Below, piece by piece: positions 6,001 through 6,436 of a DNA stretch of 6,436 nt. The notes beneath the pieces were generated by a model. The model did no database searches, was not told the origin of the DNA, and saw only the letters and a program-made list of their open reading frames with translations. This DNA is from Bacteroidota bacterium. GTDB taxonomy: Bacteria > Bacteroidota > Ignavibacteria > Ignavibacteriales > Ignavibacteriaceae. Location of the stretch: contig JAJYIL010000182.1 of the NCBI GenBank assembly GCA_021790055.1, positions 1 through 6,436 of the forward strand, in the 5' to 3' direction. The stretch's first letter is position 1; each line of letters begins with the position of its first letter. Position numbers and translations under genes: made by a program.

Positions 6001-6436
6001 TTACCGGTTTCAAAAGGGAATCGTTCGTAAACAATCCTGTAAAGTATAATTCCAAGCGAATAAAGATCTGCACGGAAATCATGCTTCCGGTTTTTTAGTA
6101 TTTCCGGCGCGATGTATTCTGCAGTCCCCCGGATTAAGCTTTCATTATTACCAAAGATATACTGCGCAAAGCCGAGGTCAATCATCTTAATTACCGGCGC
6201 CCCGCCCACATCTGCAGCTAATATATTCTCCGGCTTTAAATCATAATAGATATAGTTGGATAGATGCAGATAGTGAAGAACCGAACAGATTTGCCGGATG
6301 ACTTCTTTAAGAATCTTTTCATCATTGAGTCTTCGGTAATTCAGCAGGCTTTTCCCGTTGAAGTATTCTAGAGTAAAAAACACGCTGCCGAATGAAATTT
6401 CTTCTTCATCTTTTTCTAATACAATACCGGGATTTA
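3072..6436 (-). CDS. Ser/Thr protein kinase-STAND ATPase-TPR fusion (PknK-like), 5'-partial
   Basis: At least 1,120 residues are visible. The GTG at 6383 is internal: 17 more in-frame codons reach the window edge and read as kinase N-lobe/hinge ending in VFFTLEYFNGKSL. Numbering from that GTG, the C-lobe has catalytic loop YYDLKPEN (46-53, Asp48, Lys50, Asn53), DLG in place of DFG (69-71), APE (92-94), Asp106 in RADLYSLG, and Arg167. The Gly-loop, VAIK Lys and helix-C Glu lie outside. Next comes an AAA_16/STAND-like NTPase (about 195-400) with Walker A GSEGAGKT (223-230) and FILILDAFN (Asp316), then a winged-helix-like segment (about 451-525), about seven TPR-like repeats (about 603-880) and a helical C-terminus with DPRLRNSYL. 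No membrane segment is evident, so it is probably cytoplasmic. The layout matches PknK-type kinases that combine phosphorylation with a MalT-like ATPase and TPR ligand platform. The ligand is unknown; the adjacent activator is the likely target (inference). Confidence 0.93.
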   Translation of the reverse strand, partial: NPGIVLEKDEEEISFGSVFFTLEYFNGKSLLNYRRLNDEKILKEVIRQICSVLHYLHLSNYIYYDLKPENILAADVGGAPVIKMIDLGFAQYIFGNNESLIRGTAEYIAPEILKNRKHDFRADLYSLGIILYRIVYERFPFETGNELEIYKSHVEKEFEFRGSDYSSKLIDVIKKLLRKEPEERYGNAVQVLADLDIPVDESLTRDWLPAKVFANRKDSLTILKTYLADNSSGEVFTVRGSEGAGKTALAYEIYAAEDKCIFVENNSSRTGVDFVNSFLNKILFTHFIYPNLSVEVKNKIERIKSDRSGELVNNVKSILNEITEKNKFILILDAFNIYNSFAIEFFKSIIPILQVNKIKVILTENTDKPFITDFIHNLREVNLTPFTEIHLNEFLDKSYSSLFPKDDLRKLIISYADLLPGNLESFIKDIILLKILTFTPEGIKISTDTHAVSLLKSSHEEIYDLRFKSLTKKEKEAAQYLSAFEITVGWKEAASFLKLSHEETLLVFAKLEQKNIILPAQSNSNPIFVSEGLKRFIYSTIKDKKKFHAAVSRRLTEGFPDFNKIELAMQFELAGDYYSSSRVLQEELNNADAISAYAYEKTILQRMVKFPLDKKEIAGIKLNLANICFKLSEYKEALSLLKVLLKEKNIEKERLPLQILEGRSLIGLTEYEEGKNILEPLLEKAKDSRTRQLLLLEIATVEFNLNQYNKSFETCRRIIADNAAPEEMGQAYEMLGLISLYKDSDLDGALENFNKGNKAYEDAGLKFRTAQMQMNIGNIFGMKGENEKAYSFWTKSLEINHSIGNLDQEAKIYVNLGIYYQDNLNFEKSIESFRKALAIFTSLGNKKGLGLTQTNLGEIYTLTCEYQNAAEALTSAVAIFDKLQNKEEKLEALVMLGKMDFVTGDYEGLDSIIKGYHASVDSIDLPEKYKNYYELLDLLKIFAKGEADNLITMSEKLKEFFLEQASRYDYFLCATLSVKSLIRSGDKEKAYEELQSEELLNFCLNNLMFEAERNYMIGAVLENDETLDQKSFMDYYLSAYEMISESYVTELTWKVLYALAKTYGERGNAGKAAEFIRFSESLINFTAGNIKDPRLRNSYLNQPERKEALEKLSLLHEKYL

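Overview
This AT-rich window of about 6.4 kb carries three protein genes in two convergent blocks. The plus-strand block is the 3' part of one gene, an alpha/beta-hydrolase that runs off the left edge. The minus-strand block is a two-gene operon: a very large Ser/Thr kinase-ATPase-TPR protein whose N-terminus runs off the right edge, then a sigma-54-type AAA+ transcription activator. The style (low GC, Lys/Asn/Ile-rich proteins, an N-terminal beta-domain fused to a GxSxG hydrolase, weak Shine-Dalgarno signals, a sigma-54 activator beside a PknK-like kinase) suggests the Bacteroidota/Ignavibacteriota/Chlorobiota side of the FCB group. That assignment is an inference from style, not from a marker gene.

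Layout. Positions 2-1174 (+) hold the hydrolase. Positions 1175-1695 form a convergent intergenic region with a dense cluster of perfect inverted repeats at about 1328-1539, and only one doubtful 29-codon ORF before it. Positions 1696-3072 (-) hold the sigma-54 activator: a degenerate receiver-like domain, an AAA+ domain and a Fis-type helix-turn-helix. Positions 3072-6436 (-) hold the kinase C-lobe, a STAND/AAA_16-like ATPase, a winged-helix-like segment, about seven TPR-like repeats and a helical C-terminus. The two minus-strand genes overlap by one base (TAATG), so they are almost certainly cotranscribed and probably translationally coupled.

Working model (inference). The multidomain kinase is the sensor or scaffold and the activator is its output. 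Unlike a normal two-component regulator, the activator's receiver-like domain lacks the phospho-acceptor Asp and the conserved Lys, so His-Asp phosphotransfer is unlikely. Control by Ser/Thr phosphorylation or by direct binding to the TPR/STAND protein fits better. The activator's sigma-54 contact loop reads GAFTNA rather than GAFTGA. The promoter of the operon and its target promoters lie outside the window, and I found no convincing -24/-12 promoter inside it.

Both edge genes are cut. The ATG at 50 and the GTG at 6383 are internal codons; the reading frames continue to the window ends with family-like sequence.
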